From Agrocybe praecox (taxonomy: Eukaryota; Basidiomycota; Agaricomycetes; Agaricales; Agrocybaceae), in contig OZ024848.1 in assembly GCA_964017145.1 (NCBI GenBank), positions 322,501 through 386,500 on the forward strand: a DNA stretch of 64,000 nucleotides. The letters run 5' to 3'. The position numbers and the translations under genes are program-made. Position 1 is the first letter of the stretch. Every line of letters begins with the position of its first letter. A model generated the notes under the pieces. The model had not been told where the DNA came from. It ran no database searches and saw nothing but the letters and a program-made list of their open reading frames with translations. Shown one piece after another: positions 46,435 through 58,742 of this stretch.

Positions 46435-47788
46435 TTATGCATAGATGTGTCTCACTTCAAGTGCATCGAATTTTTTGCGAAGGTTCCTTGTATTTTCTAT
46501 TGAGCGTAGCTGGTATATATTTTGCGATCGTTGGGGGCTTATTCGACCATTGAGTCTATGAAAAAGATGCGATTAGCAATATGAGCCGCCGACATGATGA
46601 TTGAAATAACCCGTACGAAGCTAGTAAAGCACAAGTAAATACTGTAAACGGGGAACATAAACGTCGATCAACGTTTGGATTGAGATTGGATACTGACTGC
46701 GGCCCATGAACGCAAATATTCCAAGCCATACAACTAACGGGATGTGAGGTACGGAATATCAGATCATTAAACTGAGAATGACCTACAGCTGTTTGGCAAC
46801 TTCAAGAACTGCGAAGGTGGTGTCATGTAAAACCATAGTCAAGAAAGTACAACAAGCTCACGGCTATTAGCATGGCGATGCCAAAAACGAAGGTCGCAAG
46901 TCCAGTTTCTATAGTAGTGGGAAACGTTGACGTGCGTAGTATACCGGGCAAATAGCTTCTTACGGATAGTCCACAAGAGGGTGGCATCTACTAGCAGTTT
47001 ACTGGCAGAATTTTCAACTAAGAGTAAAAAAGCAAGAACGAAAAAGAAGAAGTACCTTTTCTTGCTCCGGGCAATGTAGTATGATAAGGTTGCCGTTAGT
47101 ATACAGTCCGCGGCAGCGCCAACACTCAGAAGTACTGGGAAGACCACTACAACCTCATCGCGCGTCTTAATAATGTTTACCATATTAAGACCTCTAGCCA
47201 TCATAACAAATGTCAGAGAGCCACGAATAACAGACAGTATACAACAGAGCAAGGGGATATATATGCGGCCGCTGACCACTCTGACGCGGTGTGCGAAAAA
47301 TATCTGGGGGAAGGTAGTACGAGCCTATTTTCCTCTATATAGCAATTGAACGTACCTGCACAAGTGGACCGACTACTCCAGTAAATGAGATACTGACGGC
47401 AAGGACTCTTGGCAAGTTTAGAAGAGCAGTAGGATTTCCATACGCAGTGATGATCATGAAGTATGTTCCTTGACACATGCAAATAGTATGGCCAGCTTCA
47501 AGTAATCTTGAATGAAATCAGGTTAGGCCAACATTTCGTAAATTTCAGCCATATTGTCCTCACTCACAGCAGAACAAAAACCTGAAAATTTCATCGGCGC
47601 AAGCTTACTAGCAGCAGAAAATCAAATAGACGTACAATTACTTTCAAGTACAGCTTGTCTCTTGGGAAGCGTGTATAATAAGTAAAGGCTTGAACGGTAA
47701 TGATTCCAAAGAGACAGTTGGCTATGAGGACGCCTATGAGCAATGCACCAAGGGTGTCTAGGACGTCGAAAGATCCCGCCGTATCCAT
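46435..47788 (-). CDS. DUF6534 membrane protein, B-type
   Basis: Starts MDTAGSFDVLDTLGALLIGV, then FGIITVQAFTYYTRFPRDKL. Later exons give LLEAGHTICMCQGTYFMIIT, GVVGPLVQ, IFFAHRVRVVSGRIYIPLL, LLSVGAAADCILTATLSYYI, LLVDATLLWTIR, TGLATFVFGIAMLIA, FLKLPNS, VWLGIFAFMGR, IFTCALLAS and LNGRISPQRSQNIYQLRSI. The end is LEVRHIYA (TAA 46435-46437). Same splice phases as 22883 and 33738. It differs from them by Glu-to-His in the FFAER motif, and its tail lacks HSIE. No A-type gene faces it on the other side, unlike the other two blocks. Unknown function. Confidence 0.9.
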
Positions 47789-49057
47789 GCTGTAAAATAA
47801 GTTTCCAAAGCAATAGCTATCTCTACTTAAGTATTAAATCAAAAATCTATCGACGCTGATTGCCACGTACATTGATGCACGAGAAAAATTCCATCTCGAG
47901 CCAGAGATGGTTATTATGGCAACTCAGTGTTGTACCTTTTTGTAGATTGTAGCCGGTGAGGCCTTTTTTCTTTTTCAGTCGTCATCAAAGAAGCATCAGG
48001 AAGCAAGATGAAATGCCTACATGTACAGGGTGTGTACTACGTGCGCGGTGCACTGCCCCGTGTAACTCGGAAGTAGTAAATTTATGTCTTACGCCGAAGA
48101 CCGATGTACTGATGGATTTATGTCCCTCCTCCCATGTATTTAGCAGGTACTGGCTCACTAGGATGGCGGTCGCTATATCTGACAAAAAAGGCTAGAAGCC
48201 TCGTGAAGTCCTCAGGCTCAACAAGTATTTTGGATCTCGTCGTCCAGGTGCAAGAGACAAGAAAAGTCGATCAGAGTCATCCCTGATTAATGATTTTTGA
48301 GGCCCGAAGCTGACGGCCTGAGAGCTTACCTTGAAGCTGTATCTTGGGCATACAGTGTCATCTCGGGCATACGGTGTCTTGAAGCCAGTTCACGCAAGCG
48401 ATGGGCCGGCTCTATGTACTTACCCGGCACGATTGTTGGTTAAGCGAAGATAGTGCTGGGTATGTTATCTACCCGGCAAAGTCCGATATTCGCCCTTCTG
48501 TCGTCTACAAGGGTGAGGACAAGGCGGTTTGGCAGTACCTACTACCTAACCAAGTATAAGCACGGGGGTTAAATTTTTCCTTCGTCCTCTTGAATAAACT
48601 ATATGTCATTCATATGATAATAACCACAGCGATACAGAAATACAAACAGGATCCTCCCTGCACAGTGCAGACTATTTCTCCATCACAAATATCCACCTGT
48701 AACGTTGCAATGTTTCTAGTTTCAGCGGACGGGAAGTCAAATGGACGCGACATACCAATTCTTCGACCAGGACACGCTCACCGCGTACATCAAACGAGAG
48801 CGTGCATAGAAGTAGCTCCATGCCCCGTGTAAAGGGGGTTGGTTGAATATTATCGGAGACATGCGCGAAATATATTATGCACCTTCTGGGTCTCCCATGA
48901 ACGTATGACATGGCAATTTCCAGGGTTTCTTGTTCGAATTACGGCGTTTTGACCTGTTTCAAGTAATATTAGCCATAAAAGACCGGAAGAGACTAGAAGA
49001 AAAAAATTAAGCTCAAGGTTCCTATGAACCTCGGAGCCGCCGTCCTCTGTAGCGGTA
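47789..49057. other. Intergenic, 1.3 kb
   Basis: Where blocks 1 and 2 have a divergent A-type DUF6534 gene, only short unrelated ORFs are seen. No A-type motif (SSVQAYLYH, CICICHSF) was found. Confidence 0.5.
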
Positions 49058-49463
49058 CTAGATTCGAATAAGCCTGTACTTCCGTTCAAAAATCTTCTGT
49101 GCACCAACGAAAGCATTATTTAGTTTGCTGAAAGGTTCGCTGTCGTCCAGACTGGACGAGAGGGAACAATACCACGATAAATCTGCGACCATTTCCGCGG
49201 TCCAGTTAGGGGTCGTGCAGGTGGAAGAAATATTGTCTAGGTCCTCAAAGGAAAAGGTGCTTTTCGGGAGAGATGAACTTAAGGGAGAAAAGGAAGGCGA
49301 CGCATCGGGCAAACTGGTATGTGATTGGGGGAGAGCTATGAAAATTGGCACATGGGGAGTCGATACGGAATACTACATCCGAGAACGTAGTGTATCGCAC
49401 GGCAGAAAACGGAGGTCCTGACATTGCAAGCGCACCGAGACGAGGGGCCACTTTACGAGGCAT
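49058..49463 (-). other. Coding-like stretch, no family recognised
   Basis: Two overlapping minus-strand frames (49245-49463 and 49058-49351) have protein-like composition, e.g. STFSFEDLDNISSTC and DLSWYCSLSSSLDDSEPF. A frameshift or intron near 49330 would be needed to join them. It could be a small gene or a relic; not supported enough to call. Confidence 0.2.
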
Positions 49464-49849
49464 AATGTGGAGGCGATCCTGAGGGACAGAATATTGACCG
49501 CTCTATACCAAAGGCAATAATTGCATTGCGGCAAATGCAAATGGTTTGGCACAACTCACCTTTACTCCCTGTTCGAACCCATTATCCGCCTACAGCCATT
49601 CTTCGGAGTTCATTATGATAGAGACTTTGTCGCTGCCGATGGGCAAGGGCGGGTACGCAAAGCTCGGCGGGTACATGTGTGCTCCGCGAAAGTAAGGAAC
49701 TCCCATATTAATCGATGACGACTGGCTTATGCACTCACTTGAAGGTTATATTTGGGGTTGTACTATCCTATATATGAAAAGAATAAGGGTTTTGATCCCT
49801 TCATGATTAGCTAAGTTTACGTTATTTTTTTGCGGGGGGGGGGGGGGAA

Positions 49850-50232
49850 CAAGAATCACGTGACAGACGGAGGACGCGTCCCAAACTCAAATAAAGCGCG
49901 TCGTTGGGAGCCATCCGCCAAGAACTTGAATGTTTGGGATGCCCCAGGCAGAACGGTGCGGCTTCCAAACGGCTGTACCAAACGTTGACGAGAAGAGGTG
50001 GGTAGGAGCAAAAAAAGGACCCGAGAGTAGCGAGAAAGCGAGAAAGGCGAGCGGGGATTTTTTCGCACTCGAGGAGCAGGAAAGAGCGACGAGATGAGAT
50101 AAAACTTCAGGTAAGGGTGTATATTTTATATTGACAATGTTAGGAGCGCTAATGAAGATCTGAAGGGGCCATCCAAGAAGGACGTCGATCTTCCTTCCTG
50201 GGAGTCACATCTTAATACTTATCGCGGAATGA
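49850..50232 (+). repeat. Dispersed repeat family 1, copy 3
   Basis: Shares its left part with 5938-6085 (inverted) and its whole length, more weakly, with 15836-16272, ending in CTTATCGCGGAAT. A run of 14 G (49834-49847) directly precedes it. No coding potential. Confidence 0.7.
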
Positions 50233-50503
50233 CGTGACATGTTATCATTCATTTATGGACCCCAAATCTAAACGTTTACCTCCCTCTACTTGCATTTGTT
50301 TCTTTTTCGCCAATTTGCGGCAATGGGCCTGCTGCACACGGGACGTGAAGCCTACTAATATGAGACTCCGCTTGGGCTTTGCCGAGCAAAATGCGATGAC
50401 CATATATTTCCTCCTAGTACATATCTCCTCCAAGAAAGTAACATACAGTCAGAGTCAGCCCAGTCAGTCCATTTCTATAATCCTATTTGCCAACTATTTT
50501 CCG

Positions 50504-52719
50504 TCAATTTATTTTTTTAGACGCGAATAAGTCGAAGCACTCGTTTGATCGGAGCTTGATTTCACATCCGAACGGCTTTGGACATCTGGGATATAGTTCA
50601 GTTGCCTAGATTGTACAGATCATAAGAGCAATTGGAAGTACCTGACCAAGTGTTCATCAAACTGTGGATTTACTTCTTTGCGATCTGTATTGGATAGATT
50701 GAAGCACTTTACGATCATAGCCACGGCTATAAAAACCGAATCCTGGGCCAGATCTCTACCGGGGCAGAGGCTGAAAGACACATAAGATAAATAATCAAAT
50801 ATATGTTAGAGTACGTGCCGCCTTCCAAACCCAAACGCCCACTTGGACGGATCCACCGCACTTGATGTTCTGTCCAAAAACCTCTCCGGTAAGAATTGTT
50901 CTGGGTCATATTTATCGTCTTTCTGGTATGCGATAGACCTGTAATATTACTTCACCTCAGCTCCTAGGAATAATGGCTAGTTAAAGTGCAATGCACCCAC
51001 CAGACGTTTGGAATAAGTATAGTTCCCTCTGGTATAAAGTACCCCTGGTAGAAATCGTCTTTGGCCGTTCTTCTGGAAATAGCTGCATCGACGGGGATTA
51101 ATGCATCAGAAGAGACTTTTTTGCAGTTAGTTGAACGCACAAAGCGGAGCGAGAGGCTGCCATCTCATCGCTTCTTTGATAGAAGCGCAAATGTATGGAA
51201 GTTGGGGCATGTCAGATACCACGGGAAGACGGCGGCCAATGACGCAGTCGATTTCTTCCTGAGCAAGTTTCTGTTTATCCGGATTAAGCATCATTGCCAA
51301 GATAAACGTTATAATCGTCGCATGTGTCTATGGGCCTTTTGAGTTTTCTTCATTTCTCGTATCAATTTTTAGAGACAGACCGACTCTCCTCCAGCTACAT
51401 ACATCAAAATCAGCTTTTTCATAAAGGATTCGCGGCGGAAACATACCTCCGTATAAGGATCCAGCAGTCCATTTTATTAAATGATCGGAGGCGTCGTCAG
51501 CGTCTTTCGATAACAGTAGATCTCTCATAAGGGAGCGCTTCGCGACTCCGGCCAGCTATATATAAGAAGAATCACCTGGCAGGTAAGAGAGACGCTATGA
51601 AACTTACCATATCCCTCTTGACGTGATCATATGGCAGGGTCACCAGCGTTTCAATCATGTGGCGCCCTATCTTTGCTTCCTTTTGAAATTTCAGGTTCAG
51701 CCATGACGGCAGATATTTCACTAGCGTAGTTTATAATTGGAACAGTTAATGACCTTGTTCGCTAATGATTGTGATGATGATACACGCTGAAATGCTTACT
51801 AGCAGGAAAGAAATCGCATAAGAAGGCGCCAGGGATGGTAGACCGGGACACGATGTTCATCGTTTCTTGCGCCTGTCTGACATAGCTAATGAAAACGTGG
51901 AAATTGTCAGTGGACCTGAGAGGTTGTTGGATCTGCCAGGGTAATATATAACTGACGCATGATCTACTGTGGTTATTTCCAGCCCGTATGTTATTGCGAG
52001 AATGCCCCTTGTGGCGTACCTATGCATATTTGGTCAACAAGGCAGCATATTTGTGAATAGCTTGAATGATACTACTGACAGGCGAACCGAGTCAAAGAAG
52101 ATTTCCGGTTTGCTGAGTAAATCCGAGCACAATAGACCTGCGAGACTCTCCTGCACGCCGTTATACTTCTTCACAGAGGATGCACGAAGTACTGTATTAG
52201 ACAACCGTCTATGAACACGCCATTCGGGACCGTATGAGAGAAGGGGTGTGCTCTAGGAAGGAGACTGAGTGATTAGAAGTACTAAAGATGGGGTTGAATT
52301 TAAATCCTGACTTGATCGAGTCCCATAAGCTCTCCTACAACTGTGAAGGTAGGACGGTGCGAGTTGATGCTACCTCGTGTAACTAGAAGATCTTCAATGA
52401 CCTCCAATGAATTAAGAGACAATACGTTGATTCCAGCTCCGTGAAGGCGAACTATATCCCCTAAGAATGTGTATGAGGATATGGAAACTGGGAGAAAATT
52501 ACGAATATACCCACCATAATGCTCCTGATACTTGCATAGTAACTTCCTTCTTTCGCCTTCAAGAAGGCGGGATATATTCCCAATGATAGGGAGCGCTTTA
52601 GGACCAGGTGGATATGCCATTCCCTTGGAGCGACGGATATATTCCACGTAGTTTAACAGGTAGTAAGCCCAGATTACTAGAGCCACCAGTGAGCACGCCA
52701 AGGACAAAACCGTGTACAT
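50504..52719 (-). CDS. Cytochrome P450 monooxygenase 1
   Basis: An N-terminal membrane anchor ([20 protein letters not shown]) precedes the [12 protein letters not shown] hinge. Spliced exons give [60 protein letters not shown], an I-helix around [14 protein letters not shown], the K-helix ExxR in [11 protein letters not shown], then [29 protein letters not shown] and the haem loop [14 protein letters not shown] with its Cys ligand. The end is [11 protein letters not shown] and a short tail. ER-membrane haem-thiolate oxidase, needing CPR; substrate unknown. Two oddities: a 14-nt exon (51381-51394) in the I-helix, and a GC-AG intron (50771-50818) inside the haem loop. The donor of the last intron is uncertain. 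Confidence 0.9.
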
Positions 52720-54198
52720 GATTATAGGAAAGATCGAGGGAGTTCAAATATCATCTTCTCTCGGTCCTAGTTATATCGTTTCATCTGGCTCTTGACTAAG
52801 GATCGAGCTTCTTTTATCATGGGGCCAGATGCTTGATATCTGAGCGAGGATCATCTGAGGATGAACAATAGAAGTCGCCGCTTCTGCAGAGCTTACAAGG
52901 TGTCGCAACACCGTACGCAGTGTGTATAGATACCAAGATAGTTAGAAGACATCTGGAGCAAATGACAACCTATTACCTAGTCGAGCATAAGCATCTTAGC
53001 TTAGATACCATACCTTAAGCTGACGCCGCTTCATCGAATCCCTTACTTTGGGCTAGCTAGACTATACGACGTCCCACGTGGGACAATTCAATCAATCATT
53101 TCAATGCAAAAACACTACAAGGTTCACCGATATTTGCTGTTGAACAACATCTTCATCCTCCCTCTGTGTTGTCGGATTATTCTTAGGTATATGTTTGACG
53201 AATGCAACCTCAAATTTGCTCACGATTCACTGTTACTTCTCACAGGTTTCCAAATTATCAATAATTTCACAGGCTTCTTCATCAACTACTATTCCCAGAT
53301 CCTTTCGCCAAACCAGACCCAATAAGAATACGCTAAACCCAGTCGATAAATGACAATAACTACGCGAGCGAAATCCATCTCGTAGTGTTCCAAAAAGCTT
53401 TAGAAGTCGAGGATTGCACGCATAGAATTTAACAGGTATGTCGAAAGTCCACCTGACCAAGGGTATCACTTATAATTGAAAAATTTGGCGATTCCTATAT
53501 TTTCTCACCTCTAGACCTGGTATGTACCACAGTGGCATCGAGTTTTACTCTAGGAGTTTAGTAACGCAGACAGCGCAGTGCTCAATGGGAGGGTGTAAAT
53601 ACTCTCTAGATTAGATCAGATCAGATCAGATTATGTATGCCAGCGCATCGCGTAATTTTACATGGCCGATACATCCACTCCTGCCTGCAACCACATTGCG
53701 TATTTCTGCTTGATGCATTTCGAGTCAGACTAGTAGAATCCTCTACCAGCTCAATCATCTGCTCTTGGGCGCTCACCCGGATGTTATGCAGTTGAATATA
53801 GATCGAACTGAGGTAGCTGGGCGGGGAAACGTGTTGAACACCCGTGGAAACAGTCAAGTGAAGATATATCGCTCAGACATACACACGAACTCCCTACTGC
53901 GTAATGCCTTGATTACACGGGGTAACGGGCACCACGAAGTCCCAATACAAATCACCATCATGATGGGCTGCTTGGGTCTTATGATCCCCGGCTGTCTCGG
54001 ACTATGATCTTATCTCTTCAGCGTTGCTAGTTTGGAACGGTGCGAAACTTCATTCGTATTCGAGTCTATATTTATAGATTAACAATCATCTGCGCCAGAT
54101 TGTCTGGTCTGCTTATAAAGACCCTTGAAGCTATCTTTTGATCAATCGCTCATTATTCCATCCCACACCTACAGATTTTCATTGCACGCAAAGAAAAC
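52720..54198. other. Intergenic between divergent P450 1 and the SDR gene
   Basis: Shared upstream region. A short tandem (GATCA) run lies at about 53609-53630. ORFs at 53233-53469 and 53765-54007 have no motif or splice support. Nothing else recognised. Confidence 0.5.
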
Positions 54199-55612
54199 AT
54201 GCCTATCGTTGAGCCGAACCAGTCAAAACTTATCCTAGTCACAGGGGCAAATGGGTATATAGCAGCATGGATCGTGAAGGATCTCCTTGATCAAGGGTAC
54301 AGAGTTCGAGGAGTCGTACGCTCAGAAGCGAAGGGAAAGCAACTTCTAGAGACCTCCAAAGATCACACCGATAAGTTGGAGTATGTGGTAGTAGAAGACA
54401 TGACAAAGGTAAAATGAATCATAGATACATGAAGTTATACGTTTCTCATTCTGCTTGTAGGAAGGTGCATTTGACGAGGCCGTCGCATCAGTAGACGCGG
54501 TTCTGCATACAGCTTCTCCTGTCACTGTTTACACCGAAGAGCCAGATGGTGAAAAATAATACGTTCTTCCATAGTGTTTGGAGGTTAACTTCATTTCATT
54601 TCACGTAATCAGAAATGATCAAACCAGCCGTCGAGGGTACCTTGAGCGTCCTAAAGAGCGCGTTGAAACACGGGTATGTTGCTTCATTGCTTCATTCTTA
54701 GATGCTCATTCAAAATTCCGCTAAAGGGTAAACATAAAGCGAATTGTCATAACCTCTTCCAGTTCTACCCTTCATCGTATGGTAACAGAGCCAACGACAT
54801 TCCAGGAGACTGACTGGGCGGACGGGTTCATACAATACGTCAAGGCGGCGGGTAGCAAAGCACCCTTCATCATAAAGTACCTTGTCTCCAAAACTCTAGC
54901 TGAGCGAGGCACGTCCATTTTGAATCTATGAAAGCTTTCGGTGTACCTTACGATTGAAACCAACAGCTGCTTGGGAATTTTACGAGCAACACAAGAGTGA
55001 AATAGGGTGGGACATAACAACCATCTTGCCCCCTCAGGTTTTTGGAGTAAGCTATCCATTTGCTTACCTTGTCACGAAGCGGCAAGTTAAAGTGCATTTC
55101 TAGGCTCCTTTGCAAGCGTTCAAAACGCCAAAAGATCTCCCAAAATCGCTCAGCTACTTTTATGAGGCATTTTGTGTCGATCAACCAAGAGCGGTGGTGG
55201 AGGCAGAGAGACCATTTGGCTGCATTCACGTAAGGGACGTTGCTGATGCACACATCAAAAGTTTGCAAAAGGAAGCTGCCGGCGGCCAGAGGATCATCAT
55301 CGCTTCTGGAAGTACGACCTGGCAACTCCTTCGTTCGTATTTATTTCTTCGCGTTTATGGCTTGATTTTTTAACAAAATCTCTCTTTGTAGGCGATCAAC
55401 TTTATGAGCGACACACCGACTTAGCATCAGCGGGCAAGCTTTTCCGCGGGTACCCGGATGTTCCAAGCATCTTGTTATTCTTTTATAACACGGAGAAGTC
55501 GAAAGAAATATTGGGGATGAAGTACAGAACCGTCGAAGATATTTCTGAGGATACACTAGAGTATATTAAGTCGCGTGGCTGGCTCGTTGAAGGTCAATTC
55601 AGCAGTGCTTGA
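54199..55612 (+). CDS. Extended SDR, NAD(P)-dependent ketone/aldehyde reductase-like
   Basis: Starts MPIVEPNQSKLILVTGANGY. The TGANGYIA loop is the Rossmann NAD(P)-binding motif of extended SDRs (TGxxGxxA), followed by RVRGVVRSEAKG, VDAVLHTASPV and KRIVITSSSTLHR. The catalytic pair is in YLVSKTLAE (YxxxK). Then WDITTILPPQVFG, CIHVRDVADAHIKSLQKEA and a C-terminal substrate-binding part ending GWLVEGQFSSA (TGA 55610-55612). This is the dihydroflavonol-reductase/GRE2-like group. About 320 residues, cytosolic. The intron after LAER is 54909-54966 and begins GC rather than GT; only that donor keeps the frame. It is divergent from P450 1. Confidence 0.9.
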
Positions 55613-56161
55613 ATACTTGGCACAGTTTGCCGGACGGCTCACGAGCGTAACAGATTTTAATTATTGATTCAAATTTCGTATACTTTATATAAAAATCAAA
55701 ATTTGGAGAACATAAGCTGGTTTGAATGACGCACGATTTCCGAGAATTGCTATTTAATCCAACGCTTACCTACTTGGCCTTACTACCACTTATGGACATG
55801 GACGCGACCAGACGCGACGTGTGAGAAACATGCACGTGATACATTTGATGGTACCTTGGCCTTGTATTATATTATGCCCCGGACGACACGGTAAGAATTA
55901 CTTCACTAATCACTCCTTGGGCCTTCATTAAATATTCTCCAGCTCATACAGTAGTATTTTAAAATTTGGACAACCCTCTTACGACATTTCTTGTGGTGGC
56001 TTGATCCTTGACTCGATCAAACGTGCAAAATGGCAGCCGTTGGCCCCGGATTCCGATCCTCGACAAATGAACATGCCACCATCTCGAATGATAAATTATA
56101 TAGATACTACGTAATGGTCCGTGTTATCTCTCTAGAGTTTATGTTATATCCTCCCAATGTG
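55613..56161. other. Intergenic, convergent 3' ends
   Basis: Lies between the 3' ends of the SDR gene (+) and the DUF6534 gene (-). AT-rich; nothing recognised. Confidence 0.5.
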
Positions 56162-58134
56162 TCATTTCTCAGTTCGTTGACTATGTTCTGTCGTCACTGC
56201 GATTTCGAGATCGCGATGCTATAAAATGATTTAAGAATTAAAGTCACACAAAAGCAGGAAAATACATCAAATACCTTCGAGTCATTACTGATTTCCGAGA
56301 CAGGAAGCGTGGTAGCCGTGTCTTGCGTCAGCCTGATAGTGGACATTGGGAACTGGGAGCCTGCGGTCGGCATAATGTGCAAATGCGCGGACTTTAATGA
56401 TTGGCGGGCGTTCAGTCTAGTATAGGCAGGGGCTCGTCAGTACAGTGGGTTTAAGCATCTCAATAGCAGCGAGATACATTACGTACGTTGCTAGCATCGA
56501 ATTGGTGTATACTTCACGTTTCCTTCGTTAGGAAAGTCAATTAATTTCTAACAGAAAAAACTTACAGTTTCCTACGACCTGGAAAATGGCTAGGAATATC
56601 AAGTTGTTGTTTTCCCTAGCCAACTAGATTCGTCAATTGGTATGTCAATAAAATCTAAAAAATCTATATCGGAAAGAGGTCGTACCACTATCACGACGAC
56701 GATATCGAAGAGACTGAAAGTTATACTTGAGATAAATAAAACTCTGTAATTTTTTATATTCACCTCGTCAAAGCTCCGTTGTGTATGGTATTTACCATCA
56801 GCTTATTGATGAGGGTATCGGTGCTATAATAAAGAAAAGGTCAGCTTGTTTCTTCGTTTGCTGTCAGTTTTACAGTGGCTAACCCCTGGAGTCCGGACCG
56901 GCTTCGATGTAAATAATAGGAAAGAGCTCCCGAGATTATGACATCAATCGCAGCGGCTAATGACAGTGCTGCAATAATAATTTGCTGAAATGAGCATTAA
57001 TGAGCACTACCCCTTAGTTTTGAAGAATCCGGGAAAAAAGCTACCCCGTGCGGTGTGAGCTTGGCAAAGAACTTCAGTTGGAACCTGTACGATGCAATGT
57101 CAAAATTACTTCAAGCAAAAAGTAATATCAGTACGTACACTCGAACTTCGACAGCTGATTACAACATTGTGTGAGTAGTGAGAGATTAGATTTTGAAAGC
57201 TACATACCGATACTTGTACCTTTGCAAGAGGTAACATTTCAGTTGAATAAAATGGACAATTATTAGATAAATCTTACCGAGGCGTGCCAATGCAAGAATC
57301 AGCTGTATCGTATGTAGTTGGTCATCTCTCCCCGCTACAGTTATCAAATACAAGTAATCTCTTACCAGGAATACAACAAGAACTATATTTCTCTGGCTGA
57401 CTGTGAAAGTTTGTTACGGTGAGAGGTGCGCAAGGAGAGAGCCAGCGTCATGACACATACTGTGGTAAATTCTTCTGATATAGAACATATGTACGACTAG
57501 TATGATTGCAACCTATGAGGGCGTTTATTTGTTCGATAGTTTTCACTCTTTTAGACTGAGCTTACCGATGAGCCTAATGTCATCTGAATCAAGTCATTTA
57601 GGCGTTTATCAGCGTCTTGTAAGTATAGGATCAAGGAGGGAGGTCTCACGGTTGCCGACCAAGTAGCTTTAGCCAGAGCATTTGGATTCATATAGTTGGT
57701 TATAACATAGAAATATATTGCATGAGCACCAAATGCCGAGTGCAGCGTTTCGAAGATCCTGTGTGCGCGGTGTAAGATGCCAAAAACACACCATGGAATG
57801 TTACGGAAATTTACACGAGAACGGAGACCTATTCGATACATAAGGCTGCGGAGCTCACTATAAAAAAACACATTTTACTCACCGTAAGCTTGATTATAAT
57901 CCCATCGGACTGATAGTTCTGGAAGTAGAGGAACGCTTGCAGAAGAGTCACCCCGTACAGTCTTCGATGGACCAGCTTATTAGCGACCCACGAGTAATAT
58001 ATAATAAATATCAAAAAGGCCTACACAGAGGAGAATATGAGCGCAATGAGAAGGGCACCAAAGGTCTTCGTCAAGTCTATAGGTGGCATTGAGGGCACGG
58101 CCATGGTCGAAGGTACTGTCGAAGAGGCGTTCAT
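56162..58134 (-). CDS. DUF6534 membrane protein, divergent type
   Basis: Starts MNASSTVPSTMAVPSMPPID, leading into LTKTFGALLIALIFSSV and LYGVTLLQAFLYFQNYQSDG, the family's first helix and loop. Later exons give IFETLHSAFGAHAIYFYVIT, AIILVVHMFYIRRIYH, SQRNIVLVVFL, LILALARLG, QIIIAALSLAAAIDVIISGA then LSYYLHRSRSG, TDTLINKLM, FISSITFSLFDIVVVIV, VYTNSMLAT and LNARQSLKSAHLHIMPTAG, ending TTEHSQRTEK (TGA 56162-56164). The ordering matches the canonical DUF6534 layout better than the A- and B-types do, so it is a separate lineage. Exon joins around 57240-57540 were only partly resolved. Two further Met codons downstream (58099 and 58114) are possible starts. Confidence 0.82.
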
Positions 58135-58742
58135 CGTGTTAGCGAGCTTAGGGCGTGAAACGAGTTACCAGTTATATGGTTCATGACAGGACCCCGATTA
58201 TGCTGGAAATGAATCGGGGTATCGCAACGGAGATGTATTATAAATAAATAAATTGTGGGTATACTTAGCACAAGAACCTAAAGCGACGTTGTTCCAACGA
58301 TAGAATCGAGCCAGCCCACCCACGCTGTGAGTACCTGCAATTTGATCCATAAGTTTGAACAGTCACACGATGTACGATGTTCGAGCCGGAAATACTAGGC
58401 TTGACGTGCGTAGTTCAAGCTCTAAGTAGAGCTCTATGACTCACAATGTTATGGCGGGTCATACGTTCAAGGATCACGGTACCGTGCTGTACCCGACAGG
58501 ATATCATTTACTAGTACAAGGGAGACGCCGATTTGCAATGACCACTGATGAGTTCCTATTTCTATAATATCTCCAGAAGTATCATGTTAACGTGATGTAA
58601 ATCAGGAAGATGCGAGTTACATTACAGAAGCCTTCTTCTCTCCACCAAGGAGGTTACTTAGGAGTTAAGAGAGAAAAATTAATACAAACACTCGGTATAT
58701 ACATATGCAAAAGATTGTGACCTCACTCTAATTAGATCGTCG
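58135..58742. other. Intergenic
   Basis: Upstream region of the DUF6534 gene and downstream of the hydrolase gene. No motif recognised. Confidence 0.5.

Noticed and set aside
53765..54007. 80-codon ORF upstream of the SDR gene
   Set aside because: No domain, no splice context; probably part of the shared promoter region.
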